Shown here piece by piece: positions 32,388 to 40,716 of a stretch of DNA of 64,000 bases. The position numbers and the translations under genes were made by a program. Origin of the DNA: DASXMT01 sp963755985 (GTDB taxonomy: Bacteria > Actinomycetota > Acidimicrobiia > Acidimicrobiales > RAAP-2); assembly GCA_963755985.1 (NCBI GenBank), contig CAVWLO010000002.1, positions 186,001-250,000 on the forward strand. The letters run 5' to 3'. Within the stretch, counting starts at the first letter, position 1, and every line of letters begins with the position of its first letter. Under the pieces are notes generated by a model that worked only from the letters and a program-made list of their open reading frames with translations, did not search any database and was not told the origin of the DNA.

Positions 32388-32642
32388 GTGACCGCCACTA
32401 CCTACGAAATCGTTGTCAAGGGAAGGCTCGGACCGACTCTAGCGGCGGCCTTTGACGGATTCGAAGTTGGCCGCGTTGACCACGGTCATACACATTTCGT
32501 TGGCCGGATGATTGACCAGGCTCAGTTGCACAGCGTGCTCGAGCAGCTACGAGACCTGAACATCGAGCTGATTTCGGTCAATCCGCTGTCCGAAACCGAC
32601 CAGTGCGGTCGCGAAGACGGCATCGGTCGCTCTCGCGACTGA
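32388..32642 (+). CDS. Small unnamed protein, paralogue of 13974-14213
   Basis: An 84-residue protein starting at GTG 32388 (VTATTYEIVVKGRLGPTLAAAF). By hand alignment about two thirds of its first 68 residues equal the 13974-14213 protein, with LRDLNIEL fully conserved. As in the intact module, it is divergent from the regulator (here broken) with a palindrome between. The C-terminal 15 residues differ. Its frame is intact although its neighbour has decayed, so it may still be selected for. Function unknown. Confidence 0.7.
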   Translation: MTATTYEIVVKGRLGPTLAAAFDGFEVGRVDHGHTHFVGRMIDQAQLHSVLEQLRDLNIELISVNPLSETDQCGREDGIGRSRD

Positions 32643-32859
32643 CCTCAGACGCCTGTCGTTGCTCGCGTAGCCGCTGCAGAAGAAGAGCAGTACCGAGAAA
32701 CGGGACACAGCAGCCGAGACTCCGTCCATCGGTCGTCTTCGCATCAAGCGGCGACCTCAGCCCATTCTTGCTCACAGTCGAGGCAAACCCGGTGCACGTG
32801 ATGACGATCGCATTCAGCCCCAGAGCACCAGGCAACGCGTCGAGTGTGGACACTTTCCG

Positions 32860-33360
32860 ATGAAGCATCCCTTTGGCGAAGTGGTGGCCATGATCCCAGC
32901 CGAGTTGAGGCGACGGCCGGCGATCATCGGGATTCCCGACGCGGCAACCAGCGGTGACTACGACTTCGTGCTCGTGGGTGCGCCAACCTGGTGGTTGTCC
33001 ACGAGCGTTCCCATGCGCTCATTCCTGGAGTCGCCCGCAACACGGCAGATCTTGAAGGGAAAGCCCTTTGGGGCTGCGGTGCCGTGCCGCCGGTACTGGA
33101 AGCACAACATCAAGACAATGCGACGGCTGGGGACCAAGGCGGGCGGCCTGTACCGGGACGGGATCCACTTCCGATACGAAGGGGGCCAGGTTCGGTCGCT
33201 CCTCTCCCAACTCAGCTTCTTGGGAACCGGTGAGAACCGATCGCGCTTTCACGGGGTGAAGATCCCCCCGACGAACCTCCGCGAGCACCACTTGGAGGAG
33301 GCCCGCCAGTTCGCCGGCCGGATAGCTGACCAGCTGCGGGGTACTCCGACTGTTCCCTAG
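32860..33360 (+). CDS. Flavodoxin-like protein, N-terminus missing
   Basis: A 166-residue frame with a flavodoxin-type core: DYDFVLVGAPTWWLSTSVPMR (FMN-site loop) and KPFGAAVPCRRYWKHNIKTMRR. Flavodoxins carry electrons using FMN, but the N-terminal phosphate-binding loop (T/S-x-T-G-x-T type) is not visible before ATG 32860 or in the other frames upstream. The start has no Shine-Dalgarno. Given the decayed regulator just upstream, this may be a truncated remnant; a diverged flavodoxin-fold protein remains possible. Confidence 0.55.
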   Translation: MKHPFGEVVAMIPAELRRRPAIIGIPDAATSGDYDFVLVGAPTWWLSTSVPMRSFLESPATRQILKGKPFGAAVPCRRYWKHNIKTMRRLGTKAGGLYRDGIHFRYEGGQVRSLLSQLSFLGTGENRSRFHGVKIPPTNLREHHLEEARQFAGRIADQLRGTPTVP

Positions 33361-33422
33361 GCTCGGTCGGGCTCATGTGGAGCGTGCCTGGGACGAGGAT
33401 CGATGCCCCCAGTGGACGCGTA

Positions 33423-34247
33423 TCAGTTGCCCAGGGACTCGGTTCGCTCGGGCAACAGCAGCACCGCTCCGACCAGGAAGAGGAGCGCCCCCACGAATGT
33501 ACCGAGATTAGTGAGCGTCACGTTGAGCAGCTCCCCGGTCTCCGGGACGATGTAGCTCGCTATGGCCGAGACCCCGAACGCGACGGACCCGGCCAGATTG
33601 ACCAGGACGATCCACCAGGACAGGCTCGAGGTCTGCCACGCACCCCAGCCGTGGCAGACCTCGAACCAGGCCAGCGCGCTGGCCACCAGAAAGCAGACCG
33701 ACCCGAGCAGGTCCGGCCGCCACACGTGGTGGGTGGCCGATCCGGTGCTGAGATCGATTCGGATGGCGTCGGCCGTGCTCACGTTGAAGAAGACGGTGCC
33801 CACCAGCTGGACGACGGTTGCCCACCAGTCGATTCGCCGAGTGCCCAGGGAGAGATAACGGCGCCAGCCCTTCGGAGGTCCCGCCGGCGCCGCGTCCACC
33901 ATCTCGCGGTACTGCAAGAAGGCGGCTCCGGTGAAGAAGATGGATCCGATGAAGAAGGTGATCGAGTCCCATCTGACTCCCACCAGCGAGGAGTACCCAG
34001 GCACTGCCCCCAGTGCAAAGAGGATGGAGCCGACGGCGAAGAGGATGGCCAACCACCAGCCTCGGGCGCCGGGGTCCCACCAGGTGGAGGGACGTGCCTC
34101 GGGATGGGCGGGATCGGGACGGGCGTGCTTCCGCTGTCGACGAGACTCCCAGTGGACCAACGCGCCGTCTTCGGCCGCGTATTCGGCCCAGGTGACAAAG
34201 GGACCGAACCCCCGGTGTCGGGGCGGGTCCCGTAAGCCAGCATCCAT
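33423..34247 (-). CDS. Multipass membrane protein, YrhK-like
   Basis: A 274-residue protein with a Trp/Arg-rich soluble N-terminus (about 1-60) and about six helices. Repeated patterns such as FFIGSIFFTGAAFLQYREM and LVNLAGSVAFGVSAIASYI match YrhK-type membrane modules (short helix pairs of unknown function). The repeat spacing suggests three YrhK-like hairpins. It is divergent from the small gene at 34436, with palindrome site 12 in the 188-bp gap; no clear -10 element is seen on its side. Confidence 0.65.
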   Translation of the reverse strand: MDAGLRDPPRHRGFGPFVTWAEYAAEDGALVHWESRRQRKHARPDPAHPEARPSTWWDPGARGWWLAILFAVGSILFALGAVPGYSSLVGVRWDSITFFIGSIFFTGAAFLQYREMVDAAPAGPPKGWRRYLSLGTRRIDWWATVVQLVGTVFFNVSTADAIRIDLSTGSATHHVWRPDLLGSVCFLVASALAWFEVCHGWGAWQTSSLSWWIVLVNLAGSVAFGVSAIASYIVPETGELLNVTLTNLGTFVGALLFLVGAVLLLPERTESLGN

Positions 34248-34337
34248 GGGGAGAGTATGGCCCGAATATCGGAGCGGGACGGTGACTCGGAAAGCCCTTT
34301 CGCGGTCCTGGCTTCTGCTCGCCGGCTGGAGCTGTTC

Positions 34338-34354
34338 TCACCCGATCGGGGTGA
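34338..34354. promoter_or_regulatory. Palindrome site 12 (TCACCC-N5-GGGTGA)
   Basis: Perfect arms with a self-complementary core, TCACCC GATCG GGGTGA. TATGTT (34377-34382) follows 22 bp downstream toward the small membrane protein at 34436. This is the last copy; I found none from 34.4 kb to the end of the window. Confidence 0.7.
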
Positions 34355-34435
34355 CGACGGTCGGTGAGGGCGGTGTTATGTTCGGTGCCGACGCCGAAGT
34401 TTCATCGGGGTCATCGGCACCGGGGAGCACTGCGC

Positions 34436-34663
34436 ATGCGGCAATCGAGTTGGGTCAGGACGTTTGGTTTGGCCATGATCGGGGGCATCCTTGCGCCGGT
34501 CGCGTTTGCGAGCGTCCTCATGAACCGGGCTGCGAGGCGACGCCTCTTACGCATACTGCTCGTCGTCCGGGATGGCGCGGTCGAGATCCGTGACGACGTG
34601 TTCGGTGATTTCACCGTTGAGGAGTTCGTGACCGGGACATTGGCGAGGCGCTCTCGCCGATAA
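34436..34663 (+). CDS. Small single-helix membrane protein
   Basis: A 75-residue protein with one N-terminal membrane helix (about residues 8-28, FGLAMIGGILAPVAFASVLM), a basic stretch (NRAARRRLLR) and a short acidic domain ending in Arg/Ser. ATG 34436 has GGGGAG at good spacing. The promoter is of the regulon type (site 12 plus TATGTT). It converges on dxs. I do not recognise a family. Confidence 0.6.
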   Translation: MRQSSWVRTFGLAMIGGILAPVAFASVLMNRAARRRLLRILLVVRDGAVEIRDDVFGDFTVEEFVTGTLARRSRR

Positions 34664-34702
34664 CAGGGCGTCATGGGGCGATGCGAGTCGCCGTTCGTGC
34701 CC

Positions 34703-36688
34703 TCAGCCCAGTTCGTCGCCGGTGGGTCCGACCCGGTCCGTGGCCATCGCCTCGCGGACCGACTGGGCCAACCCCGGGCCGTCGAGACCGAAGCGGGCCA
34801 GGATGCTGTCCGGCTTGTCCTGGGCGATGAACGTGCGGGGAATGCCCAGCACAGTCACGGGCGGGACCGTTCCACCGGGGTGGGCGCCGGCCATGGCATC
34901 GGCCAGGAACATGCCGGCCCCGCCATGGCGCATGCCGTCCTCGGCCGTCACCACCAGGTCGTGGCGGACCGCATCGGCCAGCATCGCCGGATCGGGTGGC
35001 GAGACCACCCGGACGTCCCAGACGGTGGCCGCCACTCCTTCGGCCCGGAGCTCGGCCGCCGCCTCTTCGGCCGGTCCCACCATCTTGCCGACGGCCAGGA
35101 TGCACACCGAACCGTCGCCGGCGTGAAGCCGCCGCCCGGCCAGGCCGTGGCCCACGTCCCCGGTCGCCACCTGGCGGGCCCTGGTTTTCGGGAACCGGAT
35201 GACCGCCGGTCCTTCCAGGGTGAGGGCCTCCTCGAGCATCACCTCGACCTCGTCAACCGAGGAGGGGGTGAATACGGTCATGCCCGGAATGGACAGGGTG
35301 AGGGCCAGGTCGAGGACACCGTGGTGGCTGGGCCCGTCGTCGCCGGTGATCCCGGCCCGGTCGAGGACGAACACCACAGGGAGGCCGTGGAGGCCGACAT
35401 CCAGGTTGGCCTGGTCGAAGGCCCGGCTGAAGAAGGTCGAGTAGACCGCGACTACCGGTCGGAGCCCACCGATGGCCATGCCGGCCGCCGCGGTCACCGC
35501 ATGCTGCTCGGCGATGCCCACGTCGACGAACCGGTCCGGGAACCGGGCCTGGAAGGGGAGGAGCCCGGTGGGCCCGGGCATGGCCGCGGTGATGGCCACG
35601 ATCCGGTGGTCGGTCTCCGCCGCCCGCAGGAGTGAACGGGTGAAGGCGTCGGTGTAGGTGGCCGGAGGGAGGTCGCCGGCCTCGATGGCGAGGAGCTCGC
35701 TGCCCGGCTGGCCCGTGCCGCGTGAGGCACCGCTACCGTTCTGGCCGGCGCCGACGGGGACGGTGTCGGGTGCCGCCGCGGCCACCTGCACCTTCACGTC
35801 GTGGAGTCGCTGGACCTCGTCCTCTTCAGCCGGTGCGTAGCCCCGGCCCTTCTGGGTGACGACGTGAACGATGATGGGCCCGTCCCATTCGGCCGCGTGG
35901 GCCAATGCTTGCTCCACCTCGGCGACGTTGTGCCCGTCGATGGGGCCGGCGTAGCGAATGCCGAGGGACTCGAAGAACGTGTGGGGGGTGACCACCTCGC
36001 GCAATGCCGTGGTCAGCCCGTGAACACCGGAATAGGCGATATCGCCGACGGCGGGTATCTCCTTGATCAGGTGCCGGAGCCGCTGGCGGGCGTGGACGTA
36101 GGTGGGATTGAGCCGGAGATGGGTGAGGCCCACCGAGAGCCGCGACACGGTAGGGGCGTACGACCGACCGTTGTCATTCAGGACGATGAGGACCCGCCGC
36201 CCCGAGTGGCCCAGGTTGTTCAGCGCCTCGTAGGCCATGCCCCCGGTGAGGGCGCCGTCGCCGACCACGGCCACCACCCGCCGGTCGGCCTCTTGGAGCT
36301 CGAAGGCGTTGGCCAGGCCGTGGGCATAGCTCAGGATGGTCGAGGCGTGGCTGTTCTCCACCCAGTCGTGCTCGGACTCGCTGCGGTTGGGGTAACCCGA
36401 AAGGCCACCGGCCTGACGCAGTTCGGTGAAGGCGTCCCGCCGGCCGGTCACCAGCTTGTGCACGTAGGCCTGGTGCCCGGTGTCCCAGAGCAAGGCGTCT
36501 CGAGGGGAGTCGAACGTGCGGTGCAGGGCCAAGGTGAGCTCCACGACACCGAGGTTGGATCCGAGGTGGCCACCGGTGGCGGTCACCGCGTCCACGATGA
36601 AGCCCCTGATCTCTTCGGACAGGACGTCGAGTTCCTCGGGAGAGAGGGATCGAAGGTCGGCGGGGCTGTCGATGTGTTCGAGGATCAT
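34703..36688 (-). CDS. dxs: 1-deoxy-D-xylulose-5-phosphate synthase
   Basis: A 661-residue thiamine diphosphate enzyme making DXP from pyruvate and glyceraldehyde-3-phosphate, the entry to the MEP isoprenoid pathway. Features are GHLGSNLGVVELTLALH, LLWDTGHQAYVHKLVTGR, the ThDP motif GDGALTGGMAYEALNN...NDN, the conserved FVDVGIAEQHAVTAAAGMA and GDDGPSHHGVLDL. Length is slightly long because of a Gly/Ser-rich linker around residues 313-330. It begins MILEHIDSPADLRSL; no Shine-Dalgarno is seen. The gene stands alone, divergent from nothing obvious. Confidence 0.96.
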   Translation of the reverse strand: MILEHIDSPADLRSLSPEELDVLSEEIRGFIVDAVTATGGHLGSNLGVVELTLALHRTFDSPRDALLWDTGHQAYVHKLVTGRRDAFTELRQAGGLSGYPNRSESEHDWVENSHASTILSYAHGLANAFELQEADRRVVAVVGDGALTGGMAYEALNNLGHSGRRVLIVLNDNGRSYAPTVSRLSVGLTHLRLNPTYVHARQRLRHLIKEIPAVGDIAYSGVHGLTTALREVVTPHTFFESLGIRYAGPIDGHNVAEVEQALAHAAEWDGPIIVHVVTQKGRGYAPAEEDEVQRLHDVKVQVAAAAPDTVPVGAGQNGSGASRGTGQPGSELLAIEAGDLPPATYTDAFTRSLLRAAETDHRIVAITAAMPGPTGLLPFQARFPDRFVDVGIAEQHAVTAAAGMAIGGLRPVVAVYSTFFSRAFDQANLDVGLHGLPVVFVLDRAGITGDDGPSHHGVLDLALTLSIPGMTVFTPSSVDEVEVMLEEALTLEGPAVIRFPKTRARQVATGDVGHGLAGRRLHAGDGSVCILAVGKMVGPAEEAAAELRAEGVAATVWDVRVVSPPDPAMLADAVRHDLVVTAEDGMRHGGAGMFLADAMAGAHPGGTVPPVTVLGIPRTFIAQDKPDSILARFGLDGPGLAQSVREAMATDRVGPTGDELG

Positions 36689-36848
36689 AAGGCGCTCTGT
36701 CTGTCACGCTATCTGAATCGCGAAGCCGAACCATGGTCAATCGGCCCGGCGCCCACATGGGTCGCCCATCTGGGAACGGGCAGGAGGTCCGACCTCCCGG
36801 CGTCCCTTGGCCCGACCTCTCGACAGCTGCTTGATGAAGATGGATACG

Positions 36849-37226
36849 TTACCGGGCGTGGGTGAGAAAGGCTGTACGGTCCACCATGACCCGGGAGACT
36901 TTACCCGCCCCGACCAGCCCGGACCCATCGGTCACCGCGACGGTAAAGGTGAGGCGGCGACCCTCGATGCGGTCGAGGGTCGCCTCTGCGGTGACCTGGC
37001 CGCCGATGCCCACGGGCACCAGATGGTCGAACTGCACCCGTTTGGCCACACTGGTCGTACCCTCGGGAAGGTGGCCGTCCAGGGCCTCGCACGTGGCCTC
37101 TTCGCACAGGGCGACGAGTCGGGGAGTGGCCAGCACGGGGACGTTGCCCGACCGCAGCGCTATGGCCGTGTCCGCCTCGGTCACGCTGAGGTCGACGCGG
37201 GCGCTCAGACCGGTGCGAAGTGCCAC
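36849..37226 (-). CDS. Hotdog-fold thioesterase-like protein
   Basis: A 125-residue single hotdog domain similar to the fluoroacetyl-CoA thioesterase (FlK)-like family. Features are a short beta entry (LSARVDLSVTEADTAIALRSG), the central helix VLATPRLVALCEEATCEAL with the family Glu, and KRVQFDHLVPVGIGGQVTAEATL with the His region. Such proteins hydrolyse small acyl-CoA thioesters. GTG 37226 is chosen because the protein begins there in family-like fashion; upstream in-frame sequence runs into the direct repeats of the divergent tldD promoter. Confidence 0.75.
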   Translation of the reverse strand: MALRTGLSARVDLSVTEADTAIALRSGNVPVLATPRLVALCEEATCEALDGHLPEGTTSVAKRVQFDHLVPVGIGGQVTAEATLDRIEGRRLTFTVAVTDGSGLVGAGKVSRVMVDRTAFLTHAR

Positions 37227-37280
37227 CCCGGTACGATACGGGAGACAGCGGACCTCGGCCACTATCGCCGCCGCTGCATG

Positions 37281-37326
37281 TGCCCGGGGACACCTCCGGT
37301 CAGAAATGCCCGGGGATACCTCCGGT
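37281..37326. repeat. 20-bp direct repeats upstream of tldD
   Basis: TGCCCGGGGAYACCTCCGGT occurs at 37281-37300 and 37307-37326, spaced 26 bp start to start with one mismatch (C/T). It lies in the divergent gap between the thioesterase-like gene and tldD, immediately ahead of the tldD Shine-Dalgarno. It may be a tandem regulatory site or a recent duplication. Confidence 0.6.
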
Positions 37327-37342
37327 GAGCAAGGAGGCAGTA

Positions 37343-38725
37343 GTGATCGAAACACCCGTACTCGAACGCGTGCTCGGCCAGGCGCTGCGCCACGGTGGCG
37401 ACTTTGCCGAGGTGTTCGCGGAGGACCGGGCCACCTCGTCGGCCGTGCTCGACGACGGCCGGGTCGAGGAGCTCTCGTCGGGGCGGGACCGTGGGGCCGG
37501 GATCCGGGTCGTGGTCGGGGAGACCACCGGGTTCGCCCACACCGCCGACCTGTCCGAGGCCGGCCTGATCCGAGCGGCCGAAGCAGCCTCGGCCGTGGCC
37601 CAGGGCGGCGGCGGGACGACCTCGGTGGCCGCCGCGCTCAGCGACGGGGTTCGTCGCGATGCCCGGACAGGGAGCGGCCCGGCATCCAAGGCAGATTCGT
37701 TGGCCCTCTTGCGTCGGGCTGACGAGGCGGGACGGTCCGCCGGTGGCGCCATTTCCCAGGTGCAAGCCGGTTACGGCGGTTCCAGGCGACGGGTGTTGAT
37801 CGCCAACTCCGAGGGCCTGCTGGCCCGCGACGAGCAGGTCCGCACCCGCTTCTCGGTGTCCTGTGTGGCCGAAGGGGACACCGGGCTGCAGACCGGGTTC
37901 GAGTCGGCGGCCCGCACGGTGGGGTTCGACCTGTTCGACGAGGTGTCGGTGGAGGAGCTGGCCGAGCTGGCTGCCCGCCGGGCCCTGTCCAAGCTGTCGG
38001 CCCGGCCGGCCCCCTCGGGCGAGGTCCCCTTGGTGCTGGCCGGAGGGAGCGGGGGCATCCTCTTCCATGAGGCCTGCGGCCACGGCCTCGAGGCGGACCA
38101 CATTGTCAAGGACGCCTCGGTCTACGTGGGCCAAGTAGGCCAGCAGGTGGCGAGCCCGCTGGTCACCCTGGTCGACGACGGAACGGTGGGGAACGAGTGG
38201 GGGACCTTCGGCTTCGACGACGAGGGTCATCCGGCTCAGCGCAACGTGCTGATCGAGAACGGTGTCCTCACCGAGTACCTGTGGGACTACCTACGGGCCC
38301 GCAAGGAGGGCCGCCGCTCGTCGGGCAACGGGCGGCGCCAGAGCTACCAGCACCTGCCCATGGTCCGGATGACCAACACATTCCTGCTGCCGGGCCAAGA
38401 GGATGCCGATGAGATCGTGGCCCAGACCCCCCACGGCGTCTACGTGGCCAAGCTGGGCGGCGGACAGGTCAACACCACCACCGGCGACTTCGTCTTCGGG
38501 ACCACCGAGGCCTACCTCATCGAGGATGGGCGCATCACCGAGCCGCTGCGGGACGCCAACCTCATCGGGAACGGCCCGGAGGTACTGCGGCGGATCGACG
38601 CCGTGGCCACCGACTTCGCTATGACCCCGGGGACGTGCGGGAAGGACGGGCAGTCGGTGCCCGTCGGGTGCGGACAGGCCACGTTGCGGATCACCGGCGT
38701 GACCATCGGAGGGACCTCAGAATGA
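37343..38725 (+). CDS. tldD: Metalloprotease TldD
   Basis: A 460-residue zinc metalloprotease subunit of the TldD/TldE family that, with TldE, processes small peptides (microcin or modified-peptide maturation, protein quality control). The diagnostic HEACGHGLEADHI (HExxxH zinc site) is near residue 242. Later family segments LPGQEDADEIV and GVYVAKLGGGQVN are present. GTG 37343 is set by an ideal AAGGAGG at 37331-37337. The stop overlaps the tldE ATG (ATGA), so the pair is coupled. No obvious small peptide substrate gene is adjacent. Confidence 0.93.
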   Translation: MIETPVLERVLGQALRHGGDFAEVFAEDRATSSAVLDDGRVEELSSGRDRGAGIRVVVGETTGFAHTADLSEAGLIRAAEAASAVAQGGGGTTSVAAALSDGVRRDARTGSGPASKADSLALLRRADEAGRSAGGAISQVQAGYGGSRRRVLIANSEGLLARDEQVRTRFSVSCVAEGDTGLQTGFESAARTVGFDLFDEVSVEELAELAARRALSKLSARPAPSGEVPLVLAGGSGGILFHEACGHGLEADHIVKDASVYVGQVGQQVASPLVTLVDDGTVGNEWGTFGFDDEGHPAQRNVLIENGVLTEYLWDYLRARKEGRRSSGNGRRQSYQHLPMVRMTNTFLLPGQEDADEIVAQTPHGVYVAKLGGGQVNTTTGDFVFGTTEAYLIEDGRITEPLRDANLIGNGPEVLRRIDAVATDFAMTPGTCGKDGQSVPVGCGQATLRITGVTIGGTSE

Positions 38726-40155
38726 GCACCAGCGTGCAGGCTCCGACCTCAACGGGCCCGCGGTCGCCCGACCCATCGCGTTCGCGTCCCCACGACTCCG
38801 GTCAGCCGGACCAGCTGCTGGAGATAGCCGAGAGGGTGGCAGGCTGGGCCCGGTCGGGCGAGGACGTCGAGGTCTACGTGTCCCGCGGGGAGGAGACCGA
38901 AGTACGCGCCTACGACGGGGAGGTCGAGTCGTTGACCTCGGCCACGTCGGCCGGGATCGGCGTGCGGGTGGTGGTCGACCACAAGCTGGGGTTCGCCTGG
39001 GCCGGCTCGCTCGATCCGTCCGTACTGGGCGAGACGCTCGACGAGGCCCGGGATAACGCCACCTACGCCACCCCCGACGAGCATGTGCAGCTGGCCGTGG
39101 CCGACGGTGTGCCCGCGGTGGCCGTCGACCTGTGGGACGACGGGCTGGCGTCGGTGCCCACGGCCCGCAAGGTCGACATGGTCCTGGAGCTCGAGAGGCA
39201 GACCCGCGCCGCCGACCCACGGATCCGCCAGGTCTCCTCGGCCGACTACGGCGACGGGTCGGTCGAGGTGGCGTTGGCCTCGACCACGGGGATCCGTGCG
39301 TCCAACCGGCGCACCTCGGGATTCGTCTCGGTCTCAGTCATTGCCGGCGAGGGTGCGGCCAGCCAGACGGGCGGTGGCTTCAGCGTCGGCCGTGGCTTCG
39401 AGAGTTTGGAGCCGGAACGGGCCACGGCCGATGCCGTCGAGCGGGCCGTGCGCCTCCTCGGGGCGACCAAGGGGCCCTCGGGTCGTTCGACGGTGGTCTT
39501 CGACCGGCGGGTGGCCACCACCTTGCTGTCGGTCATCTCGTCGGCCCTGTCCGGCGAGGCGGTCGAGAAGGGCCGCTCGTTCTTTGCCGGACGACTGGGC
39601 GAGCAGGTGGCCGGCTCGGTGCTCACCCTGGTCGACGATCCCACCGATCCGCGGGCCTACGGCGCCGCCGCCTATGACGCCGAGGGCCTTGCCTGCCGGC
39701 GGAACGTGCTGGTCGAGAAGGGTGTGCTGCGTCGGTTCCTCTACGACACGGTGTCGGCCTCCCGGGCCGGGACGGCGTCGACCGGCTCAGCCGTCCGGGG
39801 CGGCTTCTCGGGTACTCCCGGTCCCGGGTGCCGGGCCCTGACGCTGGCCGTCGGACCTGAGGGCTACGACCAGGACGGAGTGCTCGCGGCCGTGGGCGAG
39901 GGCCTGTTCGTCCAATCGGTGACCGGCGTCCATTCCGGGGTGAACCCCATCAGTGGTGACTTCTCGGTCGGGGCCGAGGGGCTGATGATCCGGGACGGCG
40001 TGCTGGCCGAGCCGGTGCGGGAAATCACCGTGGCGTCGACCCTCCAGCGGATCCTCCAGTCGGTGGTGGCCATCGGCGCCGACGTCGAATGGCTCCCCGG
40101 CATAGCCGCCGGCCAGACCGTCGCCGTGGGGGACATGCAGATCAGCGGCGTGTAG
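38722..40155 (+). CDS. pmbA: TldE/PmbA protein
   Basis: A 477-residue TldE/PmbA partner of TldD. It shares the fold (EDVEVYVSRGEETEVRAYDG near the N-terminus; FFAGRLGEQVAGSVLTLVDD in the middle) but lacks the HExxxH metal motif, as is usual for this subunit. ATG 38722 overlaps the tldD stop. The C-terminus AAGQTVAVGDMQISGV is canonical. Confidence 0.92.
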   Translation: MSTSVQAPTSTGPRSPDPSRSRPHDSGQPDQLLEIAERVAGWARSGEDVEVYVSRGEETEVRAYDGEVESLTSATSAGIGVRVVVDHKLGFAWAGSLDPSVLGETLDEARDNATYATPDEHVQLAVADGVPAVAVDLWDDGLASVPTARKVDMVLELERQTRAADPRIRQVSSADYGDGSVEVALASTTGIRASNRRTSGFVSVSVIAGEGAASQTGGGFSVGRGFESLEPERATADAVERAVRLLGATKGPSGRSTVVFDRRVATTLLSVISSALSGEAVEKGRSFFAGRLGEQVAGSVLTLVDDPTDPRAYGAAAYDAEGLACRRNVLVEKGVLRRFLYDTVSASRAGTASTGSAVRGGFSGTPGPGCRALTLAVGPEGYDQDGVLAAVGEGLFVQSVTGVHSGVNPISGDFSVGAEGLMIRDGVLAEPVREITVASTLQRILQSVVAIGADVEWLPGIAAGQTVAVGDMQISGV

Positions 40156-40275
40156 CGGGGCGCCGGCCCGGGGACTGTCCCGACAAGCAAGTCGGTGGGT
40201 CCGGCCAGAGATTGTCCCAGGCCAGGGGCTTGTCCCAACAGTCGGAGCGCGGGCGACGCCGGCTGTTCGCCCGGC

Positions 40276-40716
40276 CTACGTGCCCGACTTGCCCGCTGTG
40301 GCGGGCTTTTCGGCCGAGCCCGAGGAGCCGGACTTGGGCTCCGACTTGGACGAGGCGCCTTCCGATCCGTTCGAACCGTTGGAGCTGGCGGCCACCTTTT
40401 CTCCGTCCGACTTCTTGTCGCCGTCGGACTTCTTGTCGCCGTCGGACTTCTTGTCGCCATCGGACTTCTTGTCGCCATCGGACCCGTTGGCGGACGCGCC
40501 GTCACCGTTCGGGCCGCCGGCAGAGACCGCGCTCTTCTTGTCACGGCTGTCCGTCTTGTAGAAGCCGCTTCCCTTGAAGACGATCCCGACGTTACCGAAC
40601 AGCTTGCGGACGCGGCCTCCGCACGAGGGGCAGACCTCGATTGAGTCGTCGGTGAACGACTGAACTGCTTCGAACGTGTGGTCACACTCGGTGCAGCGAT
40701 ACTCGTACGTCGGCAC
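40276..40716 (-). CDS. FmdB-family zinc-ribbon protein with repeat tail
   Basis: A 146-residue protein whose first 45 residues form an FmdB-type zinc ribbon: PTYEYRCTECDHTFEAVQSF with a second CPSCGG pair, followed by GSGFYKTD. The remaining two thirds is a Ser/Gly/Lys/Asp-rich disordered tail including four tandem DGDKKS units. Proteins of this family are thought to be small regulators or adaptor proteins. GTG 40716 has GGAGG at good spacing. It stands alone between pmbA and moaC. Confidence 0.82.
   Translation of the reverse strand: MPTYEYRCTECDHTFEAVQSFTDDSIEVCPSCGGRVRKLFGNVGIVFKGSGFYKTDSRDKKSAVSAGGPNGDGASANGSDGDKKSDGDKKSDGDKKSDGDKKSDGEKVAASSNGSNGSEGASSKSEPKSGSSGSAEKPATAGKSGT
40405..40476. 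repeat. Four 18-bp tandem repeats in the FmdB tail
   Basis: Four copies of an 18-bp unit (RTCSGACTTCTTGTCGCC on the plus strand), encoding the six-residue repeat DGDKKS on the minus strand. Length may vary between strains without shifting the frame. Confidence 0.85.
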
